Origin: Pseudomonadota bacterium
Lineage (GTDB): Bacteria > Pseudomonadota > Gammaproteobacteria > Steroidobacterales > Steroidobacteraceae
Direction of reading: 5' to 3'
Length of the DNA stretch: 33,005 nt
Assembly (NCBI GenBank): GCA_025355105.1
Contig: JANYAE010000130.1
Coordinates: forward strand, 1 to 33,005
In this document: positions 1-7,080 of the stretch, one piece after another
How the letters are laid out: each line of letters starts with the position of its first letter
Position numbering within the stretch: position 1 is the first letter of the stretch
The notes under the pieces: generated by a model
Told to the model about the DNA's origin: nothing
Databases searched by the model: none
The model's input: the letters and a program-made list of their open reading frames with translations, nothing else
Position numbers and translations under genes: made by a program

Positions 1-2
1 GC

Positions 3-572
3 GCGGCCGGCGCGGCGCCGGCGATGAAGGGCGCGGCGGCGCCACCGGCGACCGCCGCCGCGGCGGCGCTTAACCCCGAACAGGTCATGGTGGTGGTCGA
101 CGGCCAGCAGTCGGCGATGCAGTACCTCGTGCCGACGATGCGCACCGCCGCCCGCGCGCTCGGCTTCGGCGGCGTCGCGAGCTACGCGACGCTGTCCGGC
201 ACCAAGGCGGCGCGCCGGCTGCCGGGCAAGGCTGTCGAGTTCATCGTCAGCGTGCCGAAGAACGCCCAGGTGGCGGGCTACGTGACGCTCGCGAGCTTCG
301 TCGTGCAGCGCAACGGCACGCGCGAGGTGTCCACCGGCGGCGGCTACATGAGCTACTCCACCGGCATCAACCGCCATCACGTGATCGAGATCAAGACCGA
401 GCCGCTGGCCGACCAGTCACTCGCGCATGACGGCTTCATCCTGCACCGCGTGACGCCCGAGAAGGATCTGCCAGGCGGCGAGTACGCGCTCGTGCTCTAT
501 ACCGCCGAGGTGCGGACCGTCGGTTTCTTCGGCGCCGGCGCCAACAGCTTCTTCGACTTCGGCGTCGACTGA
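3..572 (+). CDS. Hypothetical protein, 5'-truncated by window edge
   Basis: I do not recognise this protein. The frame is open to the left edge, so the ATG at 24 is probably internal: it lies inside an Ala/Pro/Gly-rich linker (about residues 1-17 from that ATG) of the kind that joins domains. The folded part starts near NPEQVMVVVDG and runs to the stop, with alternating hydrophobic stretches (VEFIVSV, GYVTLASFVV, YALVLYTAEV) that suggest a beta-rich domain of about 160 residues. It ends in FFDFGVD. No transmembrane helix or catalytic motif is visible in the visible part. The next gene on the same strand starts 54 bp downstream with its own ribosome-binding site. Function unknown; the coding call itself is fairly secure because reading-frame composition and length are good. 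Confidence 0.7.
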   Translation, partial: AAGAAPAMKGAAAPPATAAAAALNPEQVMVVVDGQQSAMQYLVPTMRTAARALGFGGVASYATLSGTKAARRLPGKAVEFIVSVPKNAQVAGYVTLASFVVQRNGTREVSTGGGYMSYSTGINRHHVIEIKTEPLADQSLAHDGFILHRVTPEKDLPGGEYALVLYTAEVRTVGFFGAGANSFFDFGVD

Positions 573-626
573 GGCGGCGCACCGGCCGCGGCCCGGTAAC
601 GGTCGCTCGGGCGGTCGGAGGCAGGC

Positions 627-1227
627 ATGAGGCTCACACTCACAACGGCGCGGCTCGTCGCCGTCGCCCTGGCGGCGGCCCCCTGGCGGCCCCCTGGCGG
701 CGGCCCTTGCCGCCTGCGGGCACTCGTCCTCAAACGCGCCGCTATACCTGCACGACGGTTCGCTCGGGATGGCCGACGGCGAGGTGGTGATTTCGGGCCG
801 CGACGGCACCGCAGCGCGCGTCGCCGCAGACGGCCGGCTCAGGATCGGCGCTGCCGAGGTCTCGCTCAGCGACGGCCAGCGGGCACAATTCGTGGCCTAC
901 TACGGCGCCGCGCGCGCGGTCTACCGGCACGCCGCGAGCACCGGCATGGCCGGCGCGCTGCTCGGCGTGACCGCGGCGACCGGCGTTGCGACCGGCGTTG
1001 CGACCGGCATCGCCAAGGGTGACCTGTCCGACCTCAACGCGAAGATCGAGGCGCAGGCCGACGAGGTGAAGCGCGAGGCGCTCAAGATCTGCGACAGCCT
1101 CGGCGAGCTGCGCAGCGTGCAGGACGCGCTCGCCGCTGAGTTGCCGGCCTTCACGCCCTATGCGGTAGTCTCCGTCCGCGAAACCCGCGACTGCGGCAAG
1201 GACCTGAAAAAGGGTCCAGGCGGCTAG
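627..1227 (+). pseudogene. DUF2884/YggN-like lipoprotein, frameshifted in signal peptide
   Basis: The ATG at 627 has a good Shine-Dalgarno (GGAGG, 617-621) and opens a signal peptide (MRLTLTTARLVAVALAAA). The lipobox LAAC (707-718) and the mature protein GHSSSNAPLYLHDGS... through ...KDLKKGPGG lie in another frame, offset by +1. An extra 25 bp made of imperfect tandem copies at 667-705 accounts exactly for the shift: removing one 25-bp increment gives a normal lipoprotein signal ending VALAAALAAC. The mature part (ADGRLRIGAAEVSLSDGQRAQFVAYY, then an Ala/Gly/Val/Thr-rich stretch and a charged helix) resembles YggN/DUF2884 periplasmic proteins; that family link is from memory and moderate. As read, full-length lipoprotein cannot be made; an internal start at 769 would give a cytoplasmic 152-residue product. 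Alternatives: slippage-controlled on/off switch, or sequencing error. Confidence 0.6.
667..705 (+). repeat. Imperfect GC-rich tandem repeat causing +1 frameshift
   Basis: Three head-to-tail copies: CCCTGGCGGCGGCC (667-680), CCCTGGCGGCC (681-691) and CCCTGGCGGCGGCC (692-705). The last two together are 25 bp, which is 1 modulo 3, matching the frame offset between the signal peptide and the lipobox. Confidence 0.85.
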
Positions 1228-1252
1228 ACGAGGTCCCAGGTCGCGCATCGCT

Positions 1253-2419
1253 TCAGACCATGAGCCCGGTGCGTTCGATCGCGTCCGTGACGTGGTCGAA
1301 GAGCTCCCTGAGCTGCGGCACGTGGTGGTAGCCGTACCAGGCGAGCGCGAACAGGATCGCGAGCCCTAACAGCCCATCCCACGCCGCGACCCACGGGCCG
1401 TGGTAGCCGCCGCGCGGATGGTAGGCGGCGCGGCGCGCCGCCTTGAGCGGCCAGGCAATCACGTTGAAGAGCACGACCAGCACGATCAGGCCGACCCACC
1501 AGGGCACCCCCGGCGGCAGCCACCAGCCGAAAATCGCGCCGGTCGTGAGCAGCGAGATGATCGCCAGCACCCAGCCGATCGTGATCACCGCGAGTACCAC
1601 GCCGAGCACCGCGAGCAGCAGGCCGGTGACCACGTGCGCGGCATAGGGCGCCGGGGCCGGCGGGGGCGGCGGCGGCGGCGGGGTCGGTGCCCAGTGCCGG
1701 CCGCGCCACTCGGCGCGCGCGCGGCGCCACTCGTGGCGCCACTCGGCGCGGGCGCGGCGCCATTCCTTCTTCCACTGCCGCCCGGAGCCGTGCCAGTCGG
1801 CGCTGTTGGCGAACTCTGCGGCCTTCTGCTTGGCCCGCTCGACCAGCGCGCGGGCGTTGAACGGCAGGCCGCGGGCGGCGGCGTGCTCCTCTGAGGTGCT
1901 GGCATAGGGCACGATGAACATCAGCACCAGGTAGGCGAGCACCGCGGCGCCGCCGGTCAGGAATGCGAGCGCGACGAACGCGACCCGCACCAGCACCACG
2001 TCGACCGCGAGGTAGGCCGCGATGCCGGTGCAGACGCCGCTCAGCATCGCGCCCTCGCTGATCTGGTAGAGACGCTTCGGCGCGCCGCCGTCGGCAGCAG
2101 GACGCGCTTCGGCACCCGCGCTGGCGCCGGGCGTCGGCGCGGGACCCGCGGCGGCGGTCGGCGTCGCGCCATCCACTGGTCCCATGTCCTCGATGATCCT
2201 GGCGAGCTCGGAACGCACCACGACGGTCTTGTGCGGGTTGAGGTAGCGGTCGCACTTGTCGGCGATCGCCTGCTCCAGGTCGGCCACGATCTCGTCCTTG
2301 TCAGGATTGCCGCTGAGGGCGGTGGCCGCCTCGCCGAGATAGGCCTTGAGTACCTCGTAGGCGTCGTCCTCCAGTTGGTAGGCGCGGCCGTTGAGGCTCG
2401 CGGTGATGACCTGTCGCAT
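1253..2419 (-). CDS. PspC-domain inner-membrane protein
   Basis: 388-residue envelope-stress-type membrane protein. The N-terminal part (MRQVITASLNGRAYQLEDDAYEVLKAYL, about 1-80) is the soluble segment common to long PspC proteins. A PspC domain follows (about 118-180: KRLYQISEGAMLSGVCTGIAAYL, then VDVVLVRVAFV and a hydrophobic helix ending LMFIVPYA). After that come a Trp/Arg-rich 11-residue repeat (217-238), a nine-proline run, and two or three hydrophobic segments toward the C-terminus. It starts 3 bp after the stop of a PadR regulator, so the pair is an operon and the PadR protein probably controls it. PspC in enterobacteria senses membrane stress and relays it to PspA; no PspA or PspF is present here, so the pathway is not shown. 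Family confident, exact role inferred. Confidence 0.85.
   Translation of the reverse strand: MRQVITASLNGRAYQLEDDAYEVLKAYLGEAATALSGNPDKDEIVADLEQAIADKCDRYLNPHKTVVVRSELARIIEDMGPVDGATPTAAAGPAPTPGASAGAEARPAADGGAPKRLYQISEGAMLSGVCTGIAAYLAVDVVLVRVAFVALAFLTGGAAVLAYLVLMFIVPYASTSEEHAAARGLPFNARALVERAKQKAAEFANSADWHGSGRQWKKEWRRARAEWRHEWRRARAEWRGRHWAPTPPPPPPPPAPAPYAAHVVTGLLLAVLGVVLAVITIGWVLAIISLLTTGAIFGWWLPPGVPWWVGLIVLVVLFNVIAWPLKAARRAAYHPRGGYHGPWVAAWDGLLGLAILFALAWYGYHHVPQLRELFDHVTDAIERTGLMV
1706..1771 (-). repeat. Two 33-bp tandem repeats encoding Trp-rich 11-mers
   Basis: Two 33-bp units (1706-1738 and 1739-1771) inside the PspC gene. They encode EWRRARAEWRH and EWRRARAEWRG, preceded by a partial KKEW copy. 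Tryptophans recur at a 4-7-4-7 spacing with arginines between, as in an amphipathic helix with an 11-residue periodicity. Confidence 0.8.
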
Positions 2420-2422
2420 GGC

Positions 2423-2746
2423 TCAGTTCCCCAGCTCGGAAATGGTTTTGTTGATGCGCGCCCAGTAGTCGTCGAGTTCCGCGAGCTGGGCTTGTCCCGC
2501 GGACGTGAGGCGGTAGTACTTGCGCGGCGGGCCGGCCTCCGATTCCTGCCATTCGTAGTCGACGAGACCCTCGCGGCGCAGCTTGCTGAGCAGCGGGTAG
2601 AGCGTGCCTTCCTGGGTCGCGAACTCCGTGCCGGCGAGGCGCTTCAGGATGTCGGCGACATAGACGGTCGTGCCGCTGACGATCTTCAGCACCAGGAACT
2701 CGAGCAGCCCCTTGCGCAACGGACTCAGTTTTTGGTCAAGATTCAT
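2423..2746 (-). CDS. PadR-family transcriptional regulator
   Basis: 107-residue winged-helix regulator. The PadR signature is clear: LRKGLLEFLVLKIV (helix 1), VYVADILKRLAG, then TQEGTLYPLLSKLRREGLVDYEW, the recognition helix and wing, followed by GPPRKYYRLTSAGQAQL. I chose the ATG at 2746 (MNLDQKL). The in-frame ATG at 2782 would put a promoter -10 and an operator-like dyad inside the coding region, and it has no ribosome-binding site. AAGGTA lies 12 bp before the chosen start. PadR proteins are typically autoregulatory repressors released by ligands or membrane-active compounds. Here it is co-transcribed with, and probably regulates, the PspC gene that begins 3 bp downstream. Confidence 0.9.
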   Translation of the reverse strand: MNLDQKLSPLRKGLLEFLVLKIVSGTTVYVADILKRLAGTEFATQEGTLYPLLSKLRREGLVDYEWQESEAGPPRKYYRLTSAGQAQLAELDDYWARINKTISELGN

Positions 2747-2758
2747 GATTTCAGAAGC

Positions 2759-2778
2759 TACCTTGTTTAGAAAAGGTA
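2759..2778. promoter_or_regulatory. Candidate PadR operator (dyad TACCTT-N8-AAGGTA)
   Basis: A perfect 6-8-6 inverted repeat (2759-2764 and 2773-2778) sits directly upstream of the padR-type gene, in an AT-rich pocket of an otherwise GC-rich sequence. One half-site coincides with the candidate -10 box. Autoregulation is inferred from PadR family behaviour. Confidence 0.5.
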
Positions 2779-2801
2779 CCATCGCAAAGCTCAGACGTCA
2801 A
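2773..2801 (-). promoter_or_regulatory. Candidate sigma-70 promoter of padR-pspC operon
   Basis: Reading on the minus strand: TTGACG (2801-2796), a 17-bp spacer, then TACCTT (2778-2773). The -35 matches consensus at five of six positions and the -10 at three of six. Transcription would begin near 2766, about 20 nt before the chosen start. Confidence 0.4.
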
Positions 2802-2952
2802 ATCGGGCCCTGAATGGCCCGTTAGCTCCAAAAAGCGGCCTCGTTCGCAGCCTCAGGGAGGGCCGCGACGGCCCGCGGGCCGGCGCGAGCGGGGGTCTAT
2901 ACTCCCGGCACCGCGGGGCCGCCGCCGCCGCGCGATCGCCGGAGGTGCAGAG

Positions 2953-3387
2953 GTGAACTGGTGGGCTTGGATCATCGCCGGCGCCATCCTGCTCGGCGCC
3001 GAACTCGCGCTCGTCGACGCCCAGTTCTACCTGGTGCTGGTCGGTACCGCCGCGATCGCGGCCGGGCTGCTGGCGCTGGCCTTCCCGGTGCTGGGCGAAG
3101 CGGCGCAGTGGGCCGCCTTCGGCGTGCTCAGCATCGTGCTGATGGTGGGCTTTCGGGCGCGCATCTACGGCTATCTGCGCGGCCACCCCCCGGAGGTGGC
3201 CACCGGCCCGGCCGGCGGCCAGCTGACCCTGCCGGCGGCGCTCGCGCCCGGCGACTCCTGCCAGGTGGAATACCGCGGCAGCTTCTGGACGGTACGCAAC
3301 GACGGCGATGCCGCCATTCCGGCCGGCGGACACGCGCGCGTGACGCGCGTGCACGGCCTCACCCTGTCGGTCCGGTCTGAGACCTGA
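2953..3387 (+). CDS. NfeD-family membrane protein (short, NfeD1b type)
   Basis: 144-residue protein starting at GTG 2953, preceded by GGAGGTG. The N-terminus MNWWAWIIAGAILLGAELALVDAQFYLVLVGTAA is typical of NfeD, including the E-x-x-x-x-D/F stretch between helices. Three membrane segments occupy about residues 5-75. The C-terminal OB-fold-like domain (about 85-144) shows the family pattern GDSCQVEYRGSFWTVRNDGDAAIPAG...ARVTRVHGLTLSV. It lacks the ClpP-like serine protease domain of long NfeD proteins. It is followed 21 bp later by a stomatin-type SPFH gene, its usual partner; the two probably form a membrane-microdomain complex. A -10-like TATACT occurs at 2898-2903 without a good -35. Confidence 0.9.
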   Translation: MNWWAWIIAGAILLGAELALVDAQFYLVLVGTAAIAAGLLALAFPVLGEAAQWAAFGVLSIVLMVGFRARIYGYLRGHPPEVATGPAGGQLTLPAALAPGDSCQVEYRGSFWTVRNDGDAAIPAGGHARVTRVHGLTLSVRSET

Positions 3388-3408
3388 GCTGACTGCAAGG
3401 AGTTCTGG

Positions 3409-4338
3409 ATGTACGGTTCCCTCGTCCTGATCGTGATCGCGCTGCTGGTCGTGAGCGTGATCGCGCGCACCGCGATCGTCGTGCCGCAGCAGAGCGCCTT
3501 CGTCATCGAGAACCTCGGCAAGTACAGCCGCACGCTACAGGCAGGCTTTCACATCCTGGTGCCGTTCGTCGAACGCGTCGCCTATCGCCACAGCCTCAAG
3601 GAACAGGCGCTCGACGTCGCCGAGCAGATCTGCATCACGCGCGACAACGTCCAGGTCGGCGTCGACGCCGTGCTCTACATGCAGGTGCTCGACCCGCACC
3701 TCGCGTCCTACGGCATCACCAACTACAACTTCGCGATCTCGCAGCTCGCGCAGACGACGCTGCGCAGCGAGATCGGCAAGATCGAGCTCGACAAGACCTT
3801 CGAGGCCCGCGGCATCATCAACGCCAACGTCGTCGCCGAGCTCGACAAGGCCTCGGTCGTGTGGGGCGTCAAGGTCATGCGCTACGAGATCAAGAACATC
3901 ACGCCGCCCAAGGACGTGCTGTCGGCGATGGAGAAGCAGATGCGCGCCGAGCGCGAGAAGCGCGCGGTGATCCTGACCTCGGAGGGCGAACGCGATGCCA
4001 AGATCAACGCCGCGGAAGGCGACAAGCAGCGCGTGATCAAGGCCTCGGAGGCCAACAAGCAGCAGCAGATCAACGAGGCCGACGGCCAGGCGGCGGCGAT
4101 CCTCGCGGTCGCGGCCGCGAACGCCGCGGGCCTGCGCCAGGTCGGCATCGCGCTCAGCGACCGCGGCGGCATCGAGGCGATGCAGCTGCGCATCGGCGAG
4201 GAATACGTGCGCCAGTTTGGCAAGCTGGCCAAGGAGAGCACGACGCTGGTCGTGCCGGCGAACCTCAGCGACCTCGCCTCGGTCGTGACCATGGCAACCA
4301 GCATCGCCCGCAAGGTGCCGCCGGCGGCTACGCCCTGA
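3409..4338 (+). CDS. SPFH/Band 7 (stomatin-like, QmcA type) membrane protein
   Basis: 309 residues; AAGGAG eight bases before the ATG. An N-terminal membrane anchor (GSLVLIVIALLVVSVIA, residues 3-19) is followed by the Band 7/SPFH domain (about 22-190: VPQQSAFVIENLGKYSRTL, FHILVPFVERVAYRHSLKEQ, conserved ITRDNVQV). Then comes a long charged coiled coil (MEKQMRAEREKRAVILTSEG, ANKQQQINEADGQAAAI) typical of stomatin/QmcA oligomers. The paired upstream NfeD gene strengthens the assignment. Stomatin-like proteins form ring- or cage-shaped oligomers on the cytoplasmic membrane and modulate proteases or lipid domains; no specific substrate can be read from the sequence. It converges on an aminopeptidase gene 21 bp away. 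Confidence 0.92.
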   Translation: MYGSLVLIVIALLVVSVIARTAIVVPQQSAFVIENLGKYSRTLQAGFHILVPFVERVAYRHSLKEQALDVAEQICITRDNVQVGVDAVLYMQVLDPHLASYGITNYNFAISQLAQTTLRSEIGKIELDKTFEARGIINANVVAELDKASVVWGVKVMRYEIKNITPPKDVLSAMEKQMRAEREKRAVILTSEGERDAKINAAEGDKQRVIKASEANKQQQINEADGQAAAILAVAAANAAGLRQVGIALSDRGGIEAMQLRIGEEYVRQFGKLAKESTTLVVPANLSDLASVVTMATSIARKVPPAATP

Positions 4339-4342
4339 GGGC

Positions 4343-4356
4343 CGGCGCGCGCGCCG
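4343..4356. terminator. GC palindrome between convergent genes
   Basis: CGGCGCGCGCGCCG is a perfect 14-bp palindrome lying exactly between the two convergent stop codons (4338 and 4360). There is no T-tract, so intrinsic termination is not shown. GC-only palindromes also arise by chance in this composition. Confidence 0.25.
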
Positions 4357-4359
4357 CGA

Positions 4360-5637
4360 TCACGGTGCGCGCTTGCGCTCGCGGGCGACCCAGGCCTCGA
4401 CGTCCTCGAGCTTGCGCGGCAGCGCCGCGGTCAGCAGCCGGTAACCCTTGTCGGTGACCAGCACCTCGTCCTCGATGCGAACGCCAAAGCCCTGCACCGG
4501 CAGGTAGACGCCGGGCTCGACCGTGATCACTGCGCCAACCGGGATCGGCCGCTCGCGGTCGCCGGCGTCATGCACGTCGAGGCCGACGTAATGGCCGAAG
4601 CTGTGGATGAAGTCGGCGAGGTGGCCGGCGCGGCGCAGCGACTCCTCGGCCACGTGCTGCAGCTCCGCCATCGACACGCCCGGCCGGATCGCCGCGAACA
4701 CCTCCTCCTGCGCCTGGTAGACCGCGCGATACACCTTGGCCTGCTCGGCGCTGAAGTGCCCGGACACCGGGTAGGTGCGGGTGATGTCCGCCGCATAGCG
4801 GCCGTACTCGGCCGCGGCGTCGACCACCACCAGGTCGCCGTCCTTGAGGATCCGCGTGTTCTGGTCCCAGTGCAGCACCGCGCCGTTCGGACCGCTGCCG
4901 ACGATCGAGGGGTAGGCGAGGCCGGTTGCGCCGGCCGAAAAGAACGCGTACTCGAGCTGCGTCTGCACGTCGCGCTCGGCGACGCCGGGGACCGTCGCGC
5001 GCGCGACCACGTTGTGACCCTGCAGCGTGATCGCGATCGCCCGCTCGAGGCGCTCGAGCTCCGGCGCGTCGTGCGCGGCGCGCAGATCGCCAAGCAGGCC
5101 GCGCTTGTAGACCACCTTGAGGCCGAAGCGGCCGGCGAGGCGCAGCGCGAGCTCCGCGTCGCCGCGATCCTCCTTGCGCATCGTGGCCGGGGCGATCACC
5201 GCGACGCAGTCGTGGTGCAGGCCGGCGGCGACCAGCACGCCGTCCGGCGCGCCGCGCAGCACGGCGTCGACGCCGTACCTCTGCTCGAGCTCCGGCGAGA
5301 CCGGCTCGCGCGGTCCGGTCCAGCGCTCCTTCTCCGGGTCGCGGGACTTCAGCAGCAGCGTCACCTTGCGGTACGGCGACTTCGGCTGCAGCACGAGGTG
5401 CGCGTCCGGCTCGTTGACGCCGGTCAGCCAGAGGAAGTCGCCATCCTGGCGGTAGTCCTCGGTGATGCCGCTCAGCTCGCCCTGCGACGAGAGAACGCCA
5501 ATGCAGCCGCCGAGCTCGGCGAGCACGCGGGCGCGGCGCGCCTGGTAGACCGACGCCGGCAGCTCCGCCGGCGGTGTTGGCTGCGGGTGGACGAAGCCGC
5601 CGGCGACGGCCAGCGGGAGAAGGAGTGCGCTCAGCAT
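4360..5637 (-). CDS. Xaa-Pro aminopeptidase (M24B, PepP-like), exported
   Basis: Metallopeptidase removing N-terminal residues before proline. The N-terminal creatinase/AMP_N domain (YQARRARVLAELGGCIGVLSSQGE, QDGDFLWLTGVNEPDAHLVLQP) is followed by the pita-bread catalytic domain. The dinuclear metal ligands are visible: D287 and D298 in VVVDAAAEYGRYAADITRTY, His in HSFGHYVGLDVHD, Glu in TVEPGVY and Glu in VRIEDEV (numbering from an alternative ATG at 5679). I chose the ATG at 5637 because it opens a signal-like stretch (MLSALLLPLAVAGGFVHPQ) and has AGGGG upstream. With this start the protein is 425 residues, normal for PepP. The signal sequence suggests a periplasmic form, unlike cytoplasmic E. 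coli PepP. It is divergent from the downstream-numbered GNAT gene. Confidence 0.92.
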   Translation of the reverse strand: MLSALLLPLAVAGGFVHPQPTPPAELPASVYQARRARVLAELGGCIGVLSSQGELSGITEDYRQDGDFLWLTGVNEPDAHLVLQPKSPYRKVTLLLKSRDPEKERWTGPREPVSPELEQRYGVDAVLRGAPDGVLVAAGLHHDCVAVIAPATMRKEDRGDAELALRLAGRFGLKVVYKRGLLGDLRAAHDAPELERLERAIAITLQGHNVVARATVPGVAERDVQTQLEYAFFSAGATGLAYPSIVGSGPNGAVLHWDQNTRILKDGDLVVVDAAAEYGRYAADITRTYPVSGHFSAEQAKVYRAVYQAQEEVFAAIRPGVSMAELQHVAEESLRRAGHLADFIHSFGHYVGLDVHDAGDRERPIPVGAVITVEPGVYLPVQGFGVRIEDEVLVTDKGYRLLTAALPRKLEDVEAWVARERKRAP

Positions 5638-5802
5638 GGGACCGGCCCCTGCGGTGGCGGGCCGAGCGGCCCGGGACATGGCGCCGCGAGGTTACGACCC
5701 GGCGTCCGCGGCGGCAAGCGAGTGCGAATCAGGCTATTCAGCAGTGCGTCGCCGCGCCCGATCCTTTAGCGTGCCGCCGGTCGAAGCCACCGTGCGTGCC
5801 TG

Positions 5803-6444
5803 ATGTCCTCCCGCAACGAACTGACCGTGACCTTCCGTGCTGCCGCGACCGCGGATGCCGCGCAGGCGGTGCCGCTCATCTACAGCTCCGGGCCCGCGGC
5901 CTTCGACTACGTGTTCTCGCACGATCGCCCGGGACAGGCGCTGCGCTTCCTGCACTTCGCGTTCGCCGACGGTGCCGGCGAGTTCGGCTATCGCAACCAC
6001 CGCGTCGCCGTCGAGGACGAGTCGGTGATCGGCGCCGGCGCCGGTTGGGACGGGCGCTCGACGCTGCGCTTCACGCTGGCCGCAGCGGCGCAGATCCTGC
6101 GCTTCTACGGACCGTGGCGCGCCTGGGGTGTCATCCTGCGCGGCCTGCGCACCGAGACCGTGATCCGCCCGCCGCGGGCCGACGAGTTCTACCTCGCGCA
6201 CCTCGGCGTGCGCGACGAGCTGCGCGGCCGCGGCCTCGGCACGCGACTGACGCGCGAACTGCTGGCGGGCGCGGACCCGCGCCGCCACCGGCTCGCGGCG
6301 CTTGACGTCGCGGTCACGAACCCGCGCGCCGAGGCGCTCTACGCACGGCTCGGCTTCGCGGTCGATGCGCTGCGCCGGTCAGGCCTGCGGAGCCGCTGCC
6401 ACACGCTCGTCGACCACCGCCGCATGAGCCTGCCGCTGCGCTGA
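5803..6444 (+). CDS. GNAT-family N-acetyltransferase
   Basis: 213 residues. The acetyl-CoA binding signature is in the C-terminal half: FYLAHLGVRDELRGRGLGTRL (the R/Q-x-x-G-x-G/A loop is RGRGLG), followed by LDVAVTNPRAEALYARLGF, the usual N-P-x-A-x-x-L-Y-x-x-x-G-F end. The N-terminal half (about 1-120) has the pattern of a diverged GNAT fold: FRAATADAAQAVPLIYSSGP and YVFSH. Some larger GNAT proteins share this layout. The substrate cannot be predicted. The Shine-Dalgarno is weak. It stands alone on the plus strand between the aminopeptidase and a small membrane protein. Confidence 0.85.
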   Translation: MSSRNELTVTFRAAATADAAQAVPLIYSSGPAAFDYVFSHDRPGQALRFLHFAFADGAGEFGYRNHRVAVEDESVIGAGAGWDGRSTLRFTLAAAAQILRFYGPWRAWGVILRGLRTETVIRPPRADEFYLAHLGVRDELRGRGLGTRLTRELLAGADPRRHRLAALDVAVTNPRAEALYARLGFAVDALRRSGLRSRCHTLVDHRRMSLPLR

Positions 6445-6590
6445 GTCCGGGCGCTCGCGCGCCGGGCATCGATCGGCGTAGGCTCGCAGCGGCGTGGTGC
6501 GTGGCGCCGGATCGGCCGGTGTCAGCGGGCCCGGCACCGGCGTCGCGGGGCCACGGCGACGACGGGCGAGCAGCTCGGGGGGAAAGGTCC

Positions 6591-6902
6591 ATGAATCTCT
6601 ACTACAAGATCGCGGGACTGATCGCCTTGCTGCTGGCGCTTGTCGGCGCATTCACCAGCGTGCCGTACCAGAGCGCGATCCTCGCGCTGCTCGGCGCCTA
6701 CATCAGCTTCAGCGCCGATCGCGAGATGCACGTGCGGATCATCGTCTCGGCGCTGGCGCTCGCGACCTTCGCGCACGTCTTCGACGGCATTCCAGGCATC
6801 GGCAGTTACCTCGGCGGCTTCATCGCCAACGGCGCCACGACGATGGCCGGCATGGCCGTGACGATCGTGCTCGCCAATGCGCTGCGGCGCCTGCGCAGCT
6901 GA
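6591..6902 (+). CDS. Small three-helix membrane protein, unknown
   Basis: 103 residues from the ATG at 6591, which has a strong purine-rich ribosome-binding site (GGGGGAAAGG). The frame extends upstream to 6501, but that part is low-complexity and lacks a site. Hydrophobic segments are at about 5-40 (IAGLIALLLALVGAFT, then SAILALLGAYISF), 50-66 (IIVSALALATFAHVF) and 72-98 (GSYLGGFIANGATTMAGMAV), with a basic tail RRLRS. Charged SADREMHVR lies in a loop. I do not recognise a named family. A GC hairpin (GCCGGC-AGCTT-GCCGGC, 6922-6938) follows the stop, with only a distant T-run. Confidence 0.75.
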   Translation: MNLYYKIAGLIALLLALVGAFTSVPYQSAILALLGAYISFSADREMHVRIIVSALALATFAHVFDGIPGIGSYLGGFIANGATTMAGMAVTIVLANALRRLRS

Positions 6903-7025
6903 GCGCGAGCCGGCGCAACGGGCCGGCAGCTTGCCGGCGAGGCCGCGTCGGATTTTCTTACAGCACGCTGCCATGCGGCGACGTGCCAGCCGCGCAAGCC
7001 GATGATTTCACGCGGGGTCCGTCGC

Positions 7026-7041
7026 TGGCCCGCAACCTGCA
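7026..7041 (+). promoter_or_regulatory. Candidate sigma-54 (-24/-12) promoter
   Basis: TGGCCCGCAACCTGCA matches the sigma-54 consensus TGGCACG-N4-TTGCW at ten of twelve defined positions, with the invariant GG and GC correctly spaced by ten bases. Transcription would start near 7052, about 30 nt before the PEP-CTERM gene. RpoN-dependent expression of PEP-CTERM genes is known in floc-forming bacteria. Confidence 0.5.
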
Positions 7042-7080
7042 TCGATCCGCCTGAGCCCCGGCCCCGCCGGGAGAGGGAGC

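Noticed and set aside
2423..2782. Longer PadR protein starting at ATG 2782
   Set aside because: The extra 12 residues would encode the candidate -10 box and operator, there is no ribosome-binding site, and the family alignment starts at MNLDQKL.
6922..6958. Intrinsic terminator after the small membrane protein
   Set aside because: The GCCGGC-N5-GCCGGC hairpin is present but the T-run is weak and about 14 bases away; too little to list as a feature.
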